NCBI GenBank assembly: GCA_002751075.1
Contig: NAOQ01000535.1
Span: forward strand, 27,612 to 51,886
Origin: Ichthyophonus hoferi
Taxonomy: Eukaryota > Opisthokonta > Ichthyosporea > Ichthyophonida > Ichthyophonidae
Direction of reading: 5' to 3'
Length of the DNA: 24,275 nucleotides
Below are positions 1 through 10,364 of this stretch, one piece after another. A program made the translations under genes and the position numbers. Under the pieces are notes generated by a model, which saw only the letters and a list, made by a program, of their open reading frames with translations, searched no databases and was not told the origin of the DNA. Each line of letters begins with the position of its first letter. Position 1 is the first letter of the stretch.

Positions 1-299
1 TCAGTTATAATCCCCCATTGGTCGCCAAAGGGAGCTAACCCTTTTAATGAATAAGCAAGTGTGAGAAATATAGAGTATGGTTGCAATATAAACAATCTGA
101 CGTCACCATAACCTTATATGGCTATTAAAAGAACTGATTGCATCTTATTTTATCGCATTGCTCTTCTAGCCCTAATAATTATATGGAGAAGACTGGACGT
201 GTTCGATTAGTCCACATAATTTAAATATGATCGCTTAGTAACAATTGGATCCTTGTCAGATATCAAACTACACCAGACAACATAATCCCACCCCTATAT

Positions 300-326
300 C
301 CCATCCTCCCTCTCCCTCTCCTACCC
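300..326 (-). promoter_or_regulatory. G-quadruplex-type G-run cluster just inside AROM intron 3
   Basis: On the minus strand, four GGG runs separated by 7, 3 and 5 bases lie only 8 bases after the donor GT of the third AROM intron. The spacing satisfies the usual G3N1-7 quadruplex rule. G triplets near donor sites are known splicing enhancers in animals. That role here is inference. Confidence 0.45.
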
Positions 327-334
327 TCTCCTAC

Positions 335-1438
335 CTGTGCTTTGACCCCAGCACTGTTCATTACAATATGCATCAAGACCTCGGTATTCCCCGTCATAAT
401 GTCGTCACTATGCTGTTCTAGATACTCAAACTCCTCCTGGTCCCATATACAGGCCGTTTTAATGCATTCCGCCATGCCATTGGTCAGCTGACGAAGTGGC
501 AACGTACGTAGATAATGCATACTCATAATGATTCGTACAGGCTGATGGAAAGCACCAATGAGATTCTTCCCATGCGACGTATCTATACCTGTTTTACCAC
601 CTACACTACTATCGACCATAGCCAATAAGGTTGTCGGAACCTGTATAAAGGGTATACCACGTAGATAGGTTGCAGCAACAAACCCAACCAGATCTCCTAT
701 CACCCCTCCCCCTAAGGCGATTAAACAACTGTCACGATTAAAGTGGTGCGATAATAGCCAATCTTCAATAGAGTTTTTGACATCACGTGACTTGGTCTGC
801 TCACCGGGCGGCAAAACTTTAGAGAACACAGTTACTCCTTCGTCTTGGAAGCCAGCCAATAGGCTCGCTAGATGCTGAGAGGGAGGGAAGAGGTAGGCAG
901 CGTATACAGGGTAAGACTAATGCTAACTAATACTTAATTAAATAATGGGAACAAACTAAACTGATAGGGTAATTAAGGGGTGAGGGGCAATAAGAAGTAT
1001 CATTTTATTGGCTTAGGATGGTGTTGACCAATAGAAAGGTGGGTTTCATTATAATAAAATGTAATATAATACAGAAAGATAAAATGAAATATAGTATAAT
1101 ATAATATAATATAATGTGACGTCCTAGTGATGTATGTATCGCCAAAGTAGGCTATTTTACTTAGATTGTATAGCAATAAAATAATGGAACTAAGTTGTCC
1201 ACCACGTTAGATGGATTGTCCTTTGTTATTATTACGACTTTCCCTATTTGGTTATAGTTACCTATGAATGATAGGACCACTATCACATAGTTAATAAATA
1301 CATGGTTGTAATTGGTTTACGTCAATCTTAAAAATAAAGTACGACACAAATTAAAAAAGGTTGGATGGAGTGTGGATTAATAATAATGATGCCACTTCAT
1401 AAAAGTATTTTTGATTGCTGCAATATATGTCGTATATA

Positions 1439-1474
<36 letters not shown>

Positions 1475-2710
1475 TGCATGTATGTATGTACGTATAAATG
1501 TATGTATGTATGTATGTATGCATGTATGTATGTAGGTATAAATGTATGTATGTATGTATGTGTATATGTATATATGTACGTATAATAATGTGACAGCACA
1601 AGCACTATACGTACAAAGGAGGCTACGTTCTCATCAGTAATAATGGCATATTTATTGGCTGGGACACTGGCCACTACCTCTCTAGGGATTAGTTTCTGTA
1701 GATCCTGTAGGCATATAAATAGTAATAATATAGGGCATATGATTGGAAGAGAATTTTATGTCAATAATGCGAGATAAATGTTTATTATTATTATTATTAT
1801 TAGACAATTATTAATATTACTATTATTATTACAATGCTGGTCGATCATACACATTCATATCAAACCCTCCCAATGGATAAAGCATATTACTAAATGACAT
1901 AGGAGTATATATTTATTCATGCAAATACATCGGTATATGTATAGCTATATATAGGCACATAAAATAGCTGTTATCTATAAAAGCTATCAGAAGAATTTTT
2001 TAAACAGTATTTTTCCAATCAGAACGCTTCTTTTTAATACTTGTGTTTTATTGGTGCAGGTAGCTCAGGGAAGGCATACATTCTTCAGTAGCCAATGCCC
2101 GTAAGATATATTCGAGAAAAAAATATAAACACGTGTGTTCATAGGACACAATTGGCCTTATAAATATAATACAATAATATATGCTTGGCAACCAGTGATA
2201 AATATTTTAAAAAATAAAGAGGGGAAGGAGGAAGGGATAGTCCCTACATGTAAAATACCAACCATCCCTGTATGTGATATAGGACTGTGTACTTATCTAT
2301 AGATAACATGCATGGAAATGTATCTACCCTTCTCCATGCAAACATATTCATACTATGTAGATATATAGTAATAGTACAATATAATAGAATAGAACAAAAT
2401 AATATATTATAATAGTATAATACAGACTCATTTAATATTTATTTAAAACAGTTCAAATCAAACATGCTATTTTTTCCTTCATATCTGGTATAAATAAATT
2501 AATACAACTACGCGTATTCACAAACACTCGCAGGAAAACATGGTTATGCAACGTATACCATAACAGACAAGAACATGCCTTTTAAAAACACACACAGATA
2601 TATATATCTATATACATCAATACACCCTCTCTTACTTGGCCCACAAGAATGGACTCTTCTCCTAGGATACTGATTCTTTTAACGTCTGTGAGAGGGTATC
2701 TTGTTAACAT
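335..2710 (-). CDS. ARO1: AROM polypeptide, 3-dehydroquinate synthase domain (5' exons, partial)
   Basis: Converts DAHP to 3-dehydroquinate in the shikimate pathway, normally as the first domain of the cytosolic pentafunctional AROM protein. I model three phase-0 exons on the minus strand: 2710-2636 (25 codons), 1704-1615 (30) and 874-335 (180). Introns are 931 and 740 bp, with GT-AG ends and pyrimidine-rich acceptors. Exon 1 carries the family start ([12 protein letters not shown]). Exon 2 carries [10 protein letters not shown]. Exon 3 carries PPGEQTKSR and IEDW (typical of AROM rather than bacterial AroB), GGGVIGD (residues 110-116), [16 protein letters not shown] (135-150) and NGMAECIKT (187-195). 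Model residues D116, R127, D143, K149, E191 and K194 sit a constant three positions before the Aspergillus nidulans catalytic residues as I remember them (D119, R130, D146, K152, zinc ligand E194, K197). This supports both the splice sites and the ATG at 2710. The reading ends at VKAQ and a GT donor at 334. The next family block (DERE...GHSIGHA) is not in the window, so the rest of the gene lies to the left. Confidence 0.93.
1432..1584. repeat. (TATG)n microsatellite in AROM intron 2
   Basis: About 150 bp of TA and TATG repeats with a few interruptions lie wholly inside the second AROM intron. The open frames through it (rich in Tyr, Ile, His and Thr) are repeat translation and not protein. 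A (TATAA)n run at about 1091-1115 lies in the same intron. Confidence 0.95.
1705..2635 (-). other. AROM intron 1 (931 bp)
   Basis: Donor CAA/GTAAGAGAGGG, acceptor TTTATATGCCTACAG. The interior is AT-rich, with a (TTA)n run near 1777-1801. I see no gene inside it. Confidence 0.85.
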
Positions 2711-3869
2711 CAAGATGTGGTAAGACTCTAAATTTAAAACGTCTTCAGCAATAAACCCTCTCTCTCGAAAAAGAACAGTTCTAAGAGTGGCAGCTCCAAC
2801 ATGCCACCTCCACATTACTATTATAGTAGTATTTTTAATAATATCTATATACTGTAGAAAATAAGAACTGCTAGGTGATGTCAATGAAAGATAGTATACA
2901 TGTAGTTGTTCACACAAAAGTTAATCAGTATAGTTAGAGTCTATATGACAGGAAGTTAACTCTCTAGTGTGCCTTTTAATATATATATCACAAGGAGCCG
3001 TAGTTAAAAAGTAACTCATAAAGTATATTCTAAGTTTTATATGCACTATGGTATTTCGCTGTTGTTATTAATAATTAAATAGCTTAGTGTAAATCGGGAT
3101 TTCCTAGCATAAATTGCATAATGTCCAACATTATACGTGTAATGACTGGACCCACATTTGGGTCGGAAGGGCATTATGTATTAATATATATAGATACTAA
3201 TACTATAATTATATATGCATCTATATCCCTTTGTAGCTTTTATATTCTTTTGATATTAGGCTGAGGTCTCATAATATGCAAGTACACCAGAGTGAAAGGT
3301 AGCATTAACATACCCTCCATGGTTCACATAAATGACTGTATTGGTAAATTAGTAAATAATAACTCTATCTTTCTTTTTAACTATAAGTCCTCCACAACCA
3401 CGGAGTCTAATACAAGGGAAAATGTGCACTGGTAAGGTAAAGAAAAGTTCAACTTTCGTTTTATTATACTATTATTGTTTGCTAAGCTAATTTTTTGAAG
3501 TGGCACTCGGCCTATTACAACCAATCAACACATTCTCTTTTATCTCTTATCTTATCTTTTGAAATTAGCAACAATGTGCGCATTTTATTGGTTGGCAAGA
3601 TGTTTATAAGATGGATATGGTAATCTATACTCACATATTATTAGCTGATATATAATATAGACAGAATAAAATAATACACTCACTGGGCACCGTGAGGGAC
3701 TCCATCTACATGAACATGAACGTCTGCTTTTTCCATATACTATTTGATTTGGTCCCCGTTCTTTAGAGAAGTAGCTAATTGGAAACCTCAGCCATTAAAA
3801 GGGCCACAGGTTAGAAATAGCTGAGAATCTCCCACATGTTAAAACCTCTACTAAGATTTACCATCTGAT
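2711..3869. other. Region upstream of AROM, no firm gene
   Basis: AT-rich sequence that should hold the AROM promoter. Minus-strand CCAAT boxes occur near 3587. A small possible minus-strand exon lies at 3736-3684: an ATG, 17 codons beginning MEKADVHVHVDGVPHGA, then a GTGAGT donor. It has no recognised family and no proven partner exon, so I do not call it a gene. Confidence 0.4.
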
Positions 3870-4229
3870 TTAAATAAGATAAATTATCTGGATAGAGCAG
3901 TCTACTAAAGCTTTTAATACAATCTTATGTCGTAATCTTTTGTCTTTGGAGTTATCTTCCTCCAAGTTTGTTGTAGACCTTAGACGATCCGCAGAGGTGT
4001 AATAGGATAAATTGAAATCATCCGGTAAAGGAGTTTCAAAAGAAACTTGATCCTCGGTTGATGATTCTAAATTAGTAGGAGGGTCTACCTTAGCGTTCTT
4101 GTCTATTCTCACGTACCGGGCGGCAATGATGAGAGTTAGTATAAATTCACGTTTTGTATGGTTGCCGTCAGAGGACGAATTGCCGGGCATGACAGAATAA
4201 ACAATAGATATCAATAGACATTTAAACAA
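3870..4229 (-). CDS. Unidentified ORF, 119 codons, start inside repeat C
   Basis: I do not recognise this protein. From the second Met (about codon 14, MPGNSSSDGN) it is hydrophilic and charged, with an acidic Ser/Thr-rich middle (NLESSTEDQVSFETPLPDD) and a basic stretch (KDKRLRHK), which looks more like coding than chance. A TATA-like element (TATATAA) lies about 100 bp upstream and several CCAAT boxes further up. All of these, with roughly the first 35 codons, lie inside a repeat that occurs again at 10365-10782. It is therefore either a host gene whose promoter and 5' end were duplicated, or an ORF reading from an LTR into flanking DNA. The C-terminus (IQIIYLI) may be intron read-through. 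Confidence 0.35.
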   Translation of the reverse strand: MFKCLLISIVYSVMPGNSSSDGNHTKREFILTLIIAARYVRIDKNAKVDPPTNLESSTEDQVSFETPLPDDFNLSYYTSADRLRSTTNLEEDNSKDKRLRHKIVLKALVDCSIQIIYLI

Positions 4230-4594
4230 CTTTAAAAAGCAATATATTTCCTTATATGTTTATTTTTTCAGCCGGTCCTGATTTCTGCCTAGTCTTGGTT
4301 ATATACTTCCCAATTTTACAGGACTCTGTTTCATGAAAAAGTAAAATCATGAGCAACAGTCTTGAGATTTCATGATTGGTTTATTACAGGCTAATCCCAT
4401 AAACTGGCCTATAGACAATAAATACATATTTTACAACCAATAAAATCTATTATATTAATTGTCGGACTGCTAGACCCATTGGTCTAGCAGTCCGACAATT
4501 CACATAAAAGCTCATTGGATAATTATTTTATTCCCACACTCAGATGTGAAAAATTATACCTACTCGGATCTAAAAAAAACACGTAAATGTATGG
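4125..4594 (-). repeat. Repeat family C, copy 1 (candidate LTR)
   Basis: Aligns along its length, with gaps and by eye at roughly 70-75% identity, to 10365-10782 in the same orientation. Shared blocks include the ends (GAGTTAGTA and CTCGGATCTAAAAAA), TTTTCAGCCG.TCCTGATT and CACATAAAAGCTC. On the minus strand it holds CCAAT boxes and a TATA box, as an LTR promoter would. It lies just beyond the 3' end of a minus-strand copia RNase H region, where a 3' LTR is expected. The divergence between copies implies an old element. Confidence 0.6.
4457..4500. repeat. Perfect 20-bp palindrome (4-bp loop) inside repeat C
   Basis: The arms 4457-4476 and 4481-4500 are exact reverse complements around the loop CATT. 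The sister repeat copy near 10680-10710 has a recognisable relative of the left arm but no second arm. The perfection of the arms contrasts with the roughly 25-30% divergence of the surrounding repeat copies. Confidence 0.9.
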
Positions 4595-4682
4595 CCGTGA
4601 CTGTACATTAGCCTTATATAAAAGCTCTCCCTCCTACGTCTCTATATAACTTTATAGACGTTAATTCTATTCATGTAAAGCT

Positions 4683-5040
4683 AGTAGTGCGTGGACTCTG
4701 ACGAACTCGGTTCGGGAGAAAACCTTGGTGAAGATGTCAGCCTTTTGGTACACTGTAGACACTTGGTGCATCACTATTATGCCATCCTGTATGGTGGCCT
4801 TGGTGTAGTAAACTTTTACATGGATGAGCTTTGTGTTTTAAATAATATTGTTGTTCTCATACATTGGGACTGGCTTAATAACGATAGCATGACTTTCTCG
4901 GATGTCACTCAACCACATCGTTTCACAAGGTATTGTTGTAATAATTGACTGCGTAGTGAGCAATGCAGTCAATTATTACGACAGAGTTATGGGCCCAGCC
5001 ACCTTGCGTCATTTCCACTGCAATTGCAACTATTCACGCT
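4683..5040 (-). mobile_element. Ty1/copia fossil: C-terminal RNase H region
   Basis: Minus-strand reading shows the hallmark end of copia polyproteins (ADIFTK, about 4752-4735), preceded by an LWL-type RNase H segment. It ends about 90 bp from repeat C copy 1, the usual RNase H to 3' LTR order. The element is broken in several places and old. Confidence 0.75.
4938..4979. repeat. Perfect 15-bp palindrome (12-bp loop)
   Basis: Arms 4938-4952 and 4965-4979 are exact reverse complements. The pair lies within the copia RNase H remnant, about 440 bp from the 20-bp palindrome in the neighbouring repeat. Confidence 0.85.
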
Positions 5041-5788
5041 ACAGCTCACGTAACTACTGTGCCGGAAGCTTTTCAATTTGCTGCTGAAAAAGCAATTGAA
5101 CGGGCATTTTCAGCTCAATCTTCCACGTCAAAATGTATGTACAGCTGAAGGGGGAAGACATTTTCTGTGGTGCCCATCTGTCCACCCAGCTCCAGAAGGA
5201 ATTGATAGTTTATATCTTCCTCATCTCATTGCTTCAACACAGTGCATCATATCAGAGTGGATAATTATGTCTTACCATCCTCATCAAGACGGGTGAAGTG
5301 AACGTCTAATCTAGACGTTATTCATGTTAGTAAAAAGATCCTTGGTAAAAGACGTCTACCAAAATAATTTTGAGATGAGGTTGTAAAACTGCAGTTTTTA
5401 CCCTCTATGTACTTCATTTCAGAAGAAAAGAAACAAAAGATAAATTTAACATGGAATACTTTGGAAAAGAGTCCCTGGCATGCTCTCTAATGACCATACA
5501 ACTCTTCCAAGCAGTGGACGCAGCCACAATTCAGAACCGGCCCAATTAGATGTAGTATAAACATTTCAAAACAGTAAGCCAGAAGAAAAAACAAAATGCA
5601 CAAAATCCAAATTGAATCCCTGAAAACCATCAATGTCCCAGTCTAGGATTACTATGGCATATAGAGTCCCCATATGTCCTTTAACATCTCTAGAGTTGTA
5701 TAGGGATGTAGGGGAAGTACTGTAAGTTTAAGCTAGTAGTTAGAATTATTGTTATTTTATTAATGAAACGGTATTTAACATCAGCTCA
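5041..5788. other. Gene-poor stretch, possibly retroelement-derived
   Basis: Up to about 5300 the base composition matches the adjacent copia remnant and the stretch may be part of it, but I see no diagnostic motif. From 5300 to 5788 I see no supportable gene, RNA or repeat. Confidence 0.3.
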
Positions 5789-6182
5789 CTAGCACATGAA
5801 CCCTCCTCGTAGAGTCAAGGCTACAATTATGCCAATGAAAGTGCCTTTCAAGACTCCACATGCTCTTCCTCCTTTAAGGTAGTCTAAAAAGGATGCAATG
5901 ACTCGGGGGGAATTGAGGGACGCAAATCGCGTCAAGAAGTCTGAGGATTTAAGGAGGGTTGGCCATATGGAAGTAGACAATGATAGCACCCCACATAACA
6001 GCAAACATGCGACCTCTGCAAACAGGCTAGACCCTACCCCAACTCATGAACATCCGCAATACATCTTCACCGAGGATATAAGCTTAAGCATAATTCATGT
6101 ACACTCACCAAAATCAACCTTCAGTGAGTAGGTAACCTCCCCACAGGTATGTGGTGATGTAAGGGAAGTGGTGAAATATCTC
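5789..6182 (-). CDS. Possible last two exons of a small membrane protein
   Basis: A minus-strand frame at 6015-5789 encodes two hydrophobic stretches (VACLLLCGVLSLSTSIW and GVLKGTFIGIIVALTLRGG) separated by LTRFASLNSPRVIASFLDYL, and ends at a TAG. Its local GC is clearly above the surroundings, which favours coding. An acceptor (TGTTTGCAG) precedes it. A donor GTGAGT at 6108 lies 93 bp upstream, and the two phases match (codon split G/AG). The upstream exon reads TSPHTCGEVTYSLKVDF and stays open to about 6182. I do not recognise the family. Because it sits between retroelement pieces it could be a displaced fragment. The plus-strand ORF over the same bases is probably its shadow. Confidence 0.35.
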
Positions 6183-6324
6183 AGCTACTACCAGCATTAT
6201 GCTGCATACTTCATGATGTCTTGTATGGAAGCGCACTGTTTATTGTTCATTTCTATATATTTATTAATGTTGTAATATTACATTAATAATTAAAACTATT
6301 TATTTTCCTGATTAAGTAATCTAT

Positions 6325-6897
6325 CAGGTCGCTAATCTTGTACTGATTTATCTGATTGGTTACTGTTATATAGAAGTATTTCATTGGAGATGCGGTTTAT
6401 AAATTCTATTGGAGTATACCGATTGACTTGCAGCTCAGGATTGGGTTCTTATAATCGATGAATAGATCCGTTCATTGCGTGTTTTAAGATAGAAGGTATT
6501 TCGTTTAAAATAGTACATCCTCCATAAACGTTTGGGGTATTTCATTTGAAGTAGTAGTACATCATCTCATGGGTATTAAGGAATAAGTTCAGATAAAAAG
6601 GAGTAGCATAGATCGTCATATGTATAATCGACCCATTTTAATAAGGAAATAGTTTAAATTCAAAATCATGAACCATCCTCGTGAGGTACATATTTGAGTA
6701 TGCTGACAATTCAATCAATAAATGGAAAGCTATATAATGCCAACCCAGTTCATTAGCAATAACTGAAAAATGATTTAAATAAATTACTTTACTTCTTAGT
6801 ATGGAGGGGGAGGACATTCCCATCTAAGACCATCTTTCTTTCCACAAATGAAAGAGAGAAAACTTATCTTGTTCTTCCTACATAATGAGTAATGTAG
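6325..6897 (+). repeat. Repeat family A, copy 1
   Basis: Aligns with 21266-21832. Shared blocks include the start (AATCTTGTACTG against AACCTTGCACTG, then TGATTGGTT), AGAAGGTATT.CGTT and GGGGGAGGACATT.CATCTA. It contains ATTGG/CCAAT motifs and a TATAAA-like box, so it may be an LTR or a duplicated promoter. It directly abuts the RNase H end of the minus-strand copia fossil. Internal identity to copy 2 is modest by eye, so the insertion is old. Confidence 0.6.
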
Positions 6898-9800
6898 TCA
6901 ATTAGTATGGCAGTTACCACACATAAGGCTATGTACTCAGCTTCTGTACTAAACGTTGCCACAATGGTCTGCATATTGCTCATCTAGGACACTACAGAAC
7001 CTGAGAGGAACAAAGTGCAACCAATTGCATTTTTTTTTCTTAAATCTACATTTCCAGTAAATTTGGCATCTGCATAGGCTGTAAACTTTCAAAAGCTTAC
7101 TATAATAGGCACTAACCTGGTCCAAATAGAAATTTAGATACAGTATCACATTCAATTTTATTTTCCAATGTGGCTTGGAAGGGGTTAAAGAACATTGGCC
7201 CGGGAAACGCACTGCATATGCAATGTCCAGGCGAGTTAGCCTTGAAACCCATAAGGGACATCCTATGACTGTTTGGTATTCCTTTACATTACACATAGGG
7301 TCATTGGAGGTGGCTTTGTCTAAAGCTGCTTCCTAACTGGGTAGAGTTGGTGACATGGCATGGCTAACATTTGTCATGTCAAACTTGCTAATGATTTTTT
7401 CATATTAACTTTTTGAAATAAGTGAATGGAGCTATTCTCATCCTTCATTATCTGATATCCAAGATACTGTGAAAGGAAACTTGGCTTTTTCATATCAAAC
7501 TTTTTTTTCCTGTTCTTGATGAGTCTGTCATTGGCAATTTTTTTATCAGCCATTATCAACATATCATCTACATACACATATATAGCCAAGAAGTATGGCA
7601 CTTCTTTGAATATGAAAATACAAGGGTTAGTATTGGTATTGAATGAGTGTTCTCCTGCAAATAGTGCTGTTAAGATATGTTTCCATACCAAAGCAGATGG
7701 CTTCAGAACATGTTATAATTATTGAAGCTTATACACTCCTTTAAAACTGCCAGGATCTACAAAATCCTCTAGCTGGAACATAAAAATTTCCTTCTCAAGC
7801 TCGCCATTTATATATGCACAAACTATGTTAAGTTAGACCAATTACAATGCTAGCTGCAGCCATAGCTAAGAGGCTTTGTATGATTGTCAAAGAGCACACA
7901 AGGAACCCTATGTCAAAATAGTCCACATTGTTGCTTTGATAATTACTCATCATTACAAGATGAATTTTATACCTGGTGATATTCCCCTAACTATTATGCT
8001 TCTTGTTGAATATACCCATTGGTCTCAGCAATGGTTGATCTTGTATGTGAACAACCATATTTCACATTGAGTTGTCATAGCAAACCTTCATCTTCTGTTG
8101 CATGGCCTTTCCTAACTCTGGCATAGGGGGACTTCATTATGGCAAACATAGACTTTGGTACTTTCAGGTCATGCATGTTGAGTAATGATGCATTAAATGT
8201 TGTGTTAGTTAAGGAGTTCTTGGAATATTGAAGACTGAATTATGTGACTGCTGGTGTATACTTTGGCTTAATATGATTTCAGTTGGAAATAGGAACCTGA
8301 GACTCCTCCTCAGATAGCAAGTACTCTATTGAATTCCTACACTTTCTGAATATAGTTGGAGAAAAACTATTATTCTTTCCAAGGGGTAGTTATCCTACTG
8401 TTATAGGTTCATCAGACTCCCCCTTGGATGCTGTTTTATCTGTCAGCTCTACCACCTTTAGAAAATTATTAAGAATATATCCTGTCTTCTTAGTTGATAT
8501 TTCTTCTTAGTAGGTCTCAATTATCTAACTGATTTCTCTGGACCCTTTCTTCTGGCATTTGAAGATAATATACAATACCATGTAGTATAATGGTGCTAGA
8601 GCCTTGCTCTTATGCAATGTGAAGCAGGTCTCATAGAACTGTATATCTCTACTAGCCACTTCCATGTTTCTTCAAATCTAAACACCTGTATGCCTTTTGT
8701 ATGAGTTGGCAGTCTACCATGGCCACCTTAATTGCACATGGTAAGATCCTGTCTATGGTTTTTAGTTTGTAGAGACACTTGCATTCAAGAGTACTTAATT
8801 AATTAATAGGAGTTTTAGTTTAGTGACACAGATTACATGGTAGATTCATCTTCCTAATACTTTAGGAAAGGAGTACAGTGAGGATAAAAGCTGAAAATTT
8901 TACTACTTTATCCCAAAAATTTTCAGGTAGTCCACTTTCTACCAAGAAACTTTTTATCATTATGAACAGAGTCTGACTAAGATGTCCATGTATGGAACCA
9001 GAAATTTTGGTTTGGCTAAGAAGCCATTTTTGGGATTTAATTTTTTTCACTTGAGTGCAGTTTGAGATGTCACTGATAACTATGTCACCAGCTGAGTCTT
9101 TAAATCATTGTTCTATATGATACCCCTTTTGGACGTTGAGATTGGTTAATTGATTTCAATTAAAATCGATTGTATGCCAAAGTTTGGTTTTTTGCTATTG
9201 TGTCAATAATGTCATCAATGCCACGAGCTTATATAACTTGTAGAAACAAAAGGTTGTGTGTTTAAAGATTAGACAGGTGGTCATAGTTTGATTATAACTT
9301 CTTAATAATATTAATATATACAATGTTTGAATATACAATTAATATTTGAATATATCAATCTGGTAATTAGTACTTCTTGTGTTATCAGTAAACATAGCTA
9401 TGTATTTGTAATTGGAATGTGACTACCTCAATGGACCGGCGAGGTCCAAGTGCACTCTCTGAAGAATTACATCAGCTCTATCAATCTGATTGTGGTAGGG
9501 GACATGCTTTAACCTGGAGAGATTGCAAGCTTTACAATCTTTGCCTGGACTCAATTGTATTTTGGTGTTACACAAGGATAGAACTAAAGACATGGCTCTC
9601 ATACTTGGATGCATGAATCTGGAGTGTAGAATTTGATAAGAAATTAATACCGTTTCCTTATTGAGCTTGAAGGTAATGATGAAGACGGGTCCAGTCTCCT
9701 CGTCAGGTTTGGGATTGTTGGTGATATTAGCAGTAATTTCTAGAGGTTCCTTACTAATCTTTTTGTATGACGAGACTATTTTCATATCAGGTTTGTATAT

Positions 9801-10364
9801 GCAATCATTAATTGTATTTCCTTGAAACATTGCATGTGCATTCTGTACAAAAAACACATGCTCTTCCATGATAATGGTAGTTATGCCTTTTCCCTTCAAT
9901 GAAGGTATAGAAAACAAATTTATTTTAAAATATGAGACATAACACATTTGCAACTATTATAATCCTTTCAATATTGCCTACTTTCATAAGGTATTTCATG
10001 TTCCCAGATCTCAGAACCTTGCTCTGTTTGCCATTTTCTCATTTAACAAAAAATAGCCTAAAATTAAGGAACATGAGATCCCTTTTTCAAAAAATGTAGG
10101 CGTCAAGATGATGTACTGTCTAATAGAGAAAGATTTGTAGTAGGTGTGAATTCAATAGTTGACTCATTATTGGTATATGCTGTTGCTACCCAGGACACTG
10201 ATTTTCCCATTGTGTGTGCCTTTTCCAGCTTCTTCCATTTTTACCTGTCAACTTCCCAGAAGGGAATCATTGATCTTTTTTATTATTCTAATTTTGTCTC
10301 CCACTGTGGGATAACGATATTGTCATCGACTCTCTTCAATGTTGGGTACTGAACAACCCTATGT
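6898..10364 (-). mobile_element. Ty1/copia retrotransposon fossil (internal region)
   Basis: On the minus strand the copia order is readable from high to low coordinates: a protease-end/GAG-pre-integrase segment (about 9953-9423, with NLFSIPSLKGKG and a C-x2-C near its end), integrase (9050-8862, LPENFWDKVV), reverse transcriptase (about 8500-7374, with the YVDDM catalytic box) and RNase H (7296-6898, TRLDIAYAV and STEAEYIAL-type motifs). The order integrase before RT assigns it to Ty1/copia rather than Ty3/gypsy. Many breaks are present and it looks long dead. Repeat C copy 2 abuts its 5' end. No gag zinc knuckle was recognised. Confidence 0.9.

Noticed and set aside
1432-1584. CRISPR-like regular repeats
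   Set aside because: Simple 4-bp microsatellite with no spacers, in a eukaryotic intron.
1351-1614. Long Tyr/His/Thr-rich open frames on the minus strand
   Set aside because: Translation of the TATG microsatellite inside an AROM intron. Only 1704-1615 is a supported exon.
2711-2917. Upstream extension of AROM exon 1 to an earlier ATG
   Set aside because: The residues before 2710 do not look like AROM, and catalytic-residue spacing fits the ATG at 2710.
4457-4979. The two palindromes as terminal inverted repeats of a MITE
   Set aside because: The arms of each are nearly adjacent, and the two palindromes share no sequence, so they do not bound an element.
5898-6131. 77-codon plus-strand ORF
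   Set aside because: Hydrophilic shadow of the hydrophobic minus-strand frame. No promoter or family resemblance.
7516-8070. Plus-strand ORFs over the copia RT region
   Set aside because: Antisense to recognisable copia coding sequence.
9419-9616. 65-codon plus-strand ORF
   Set aside because: Antisense shadow of the copia GAG-pre-integrase region.
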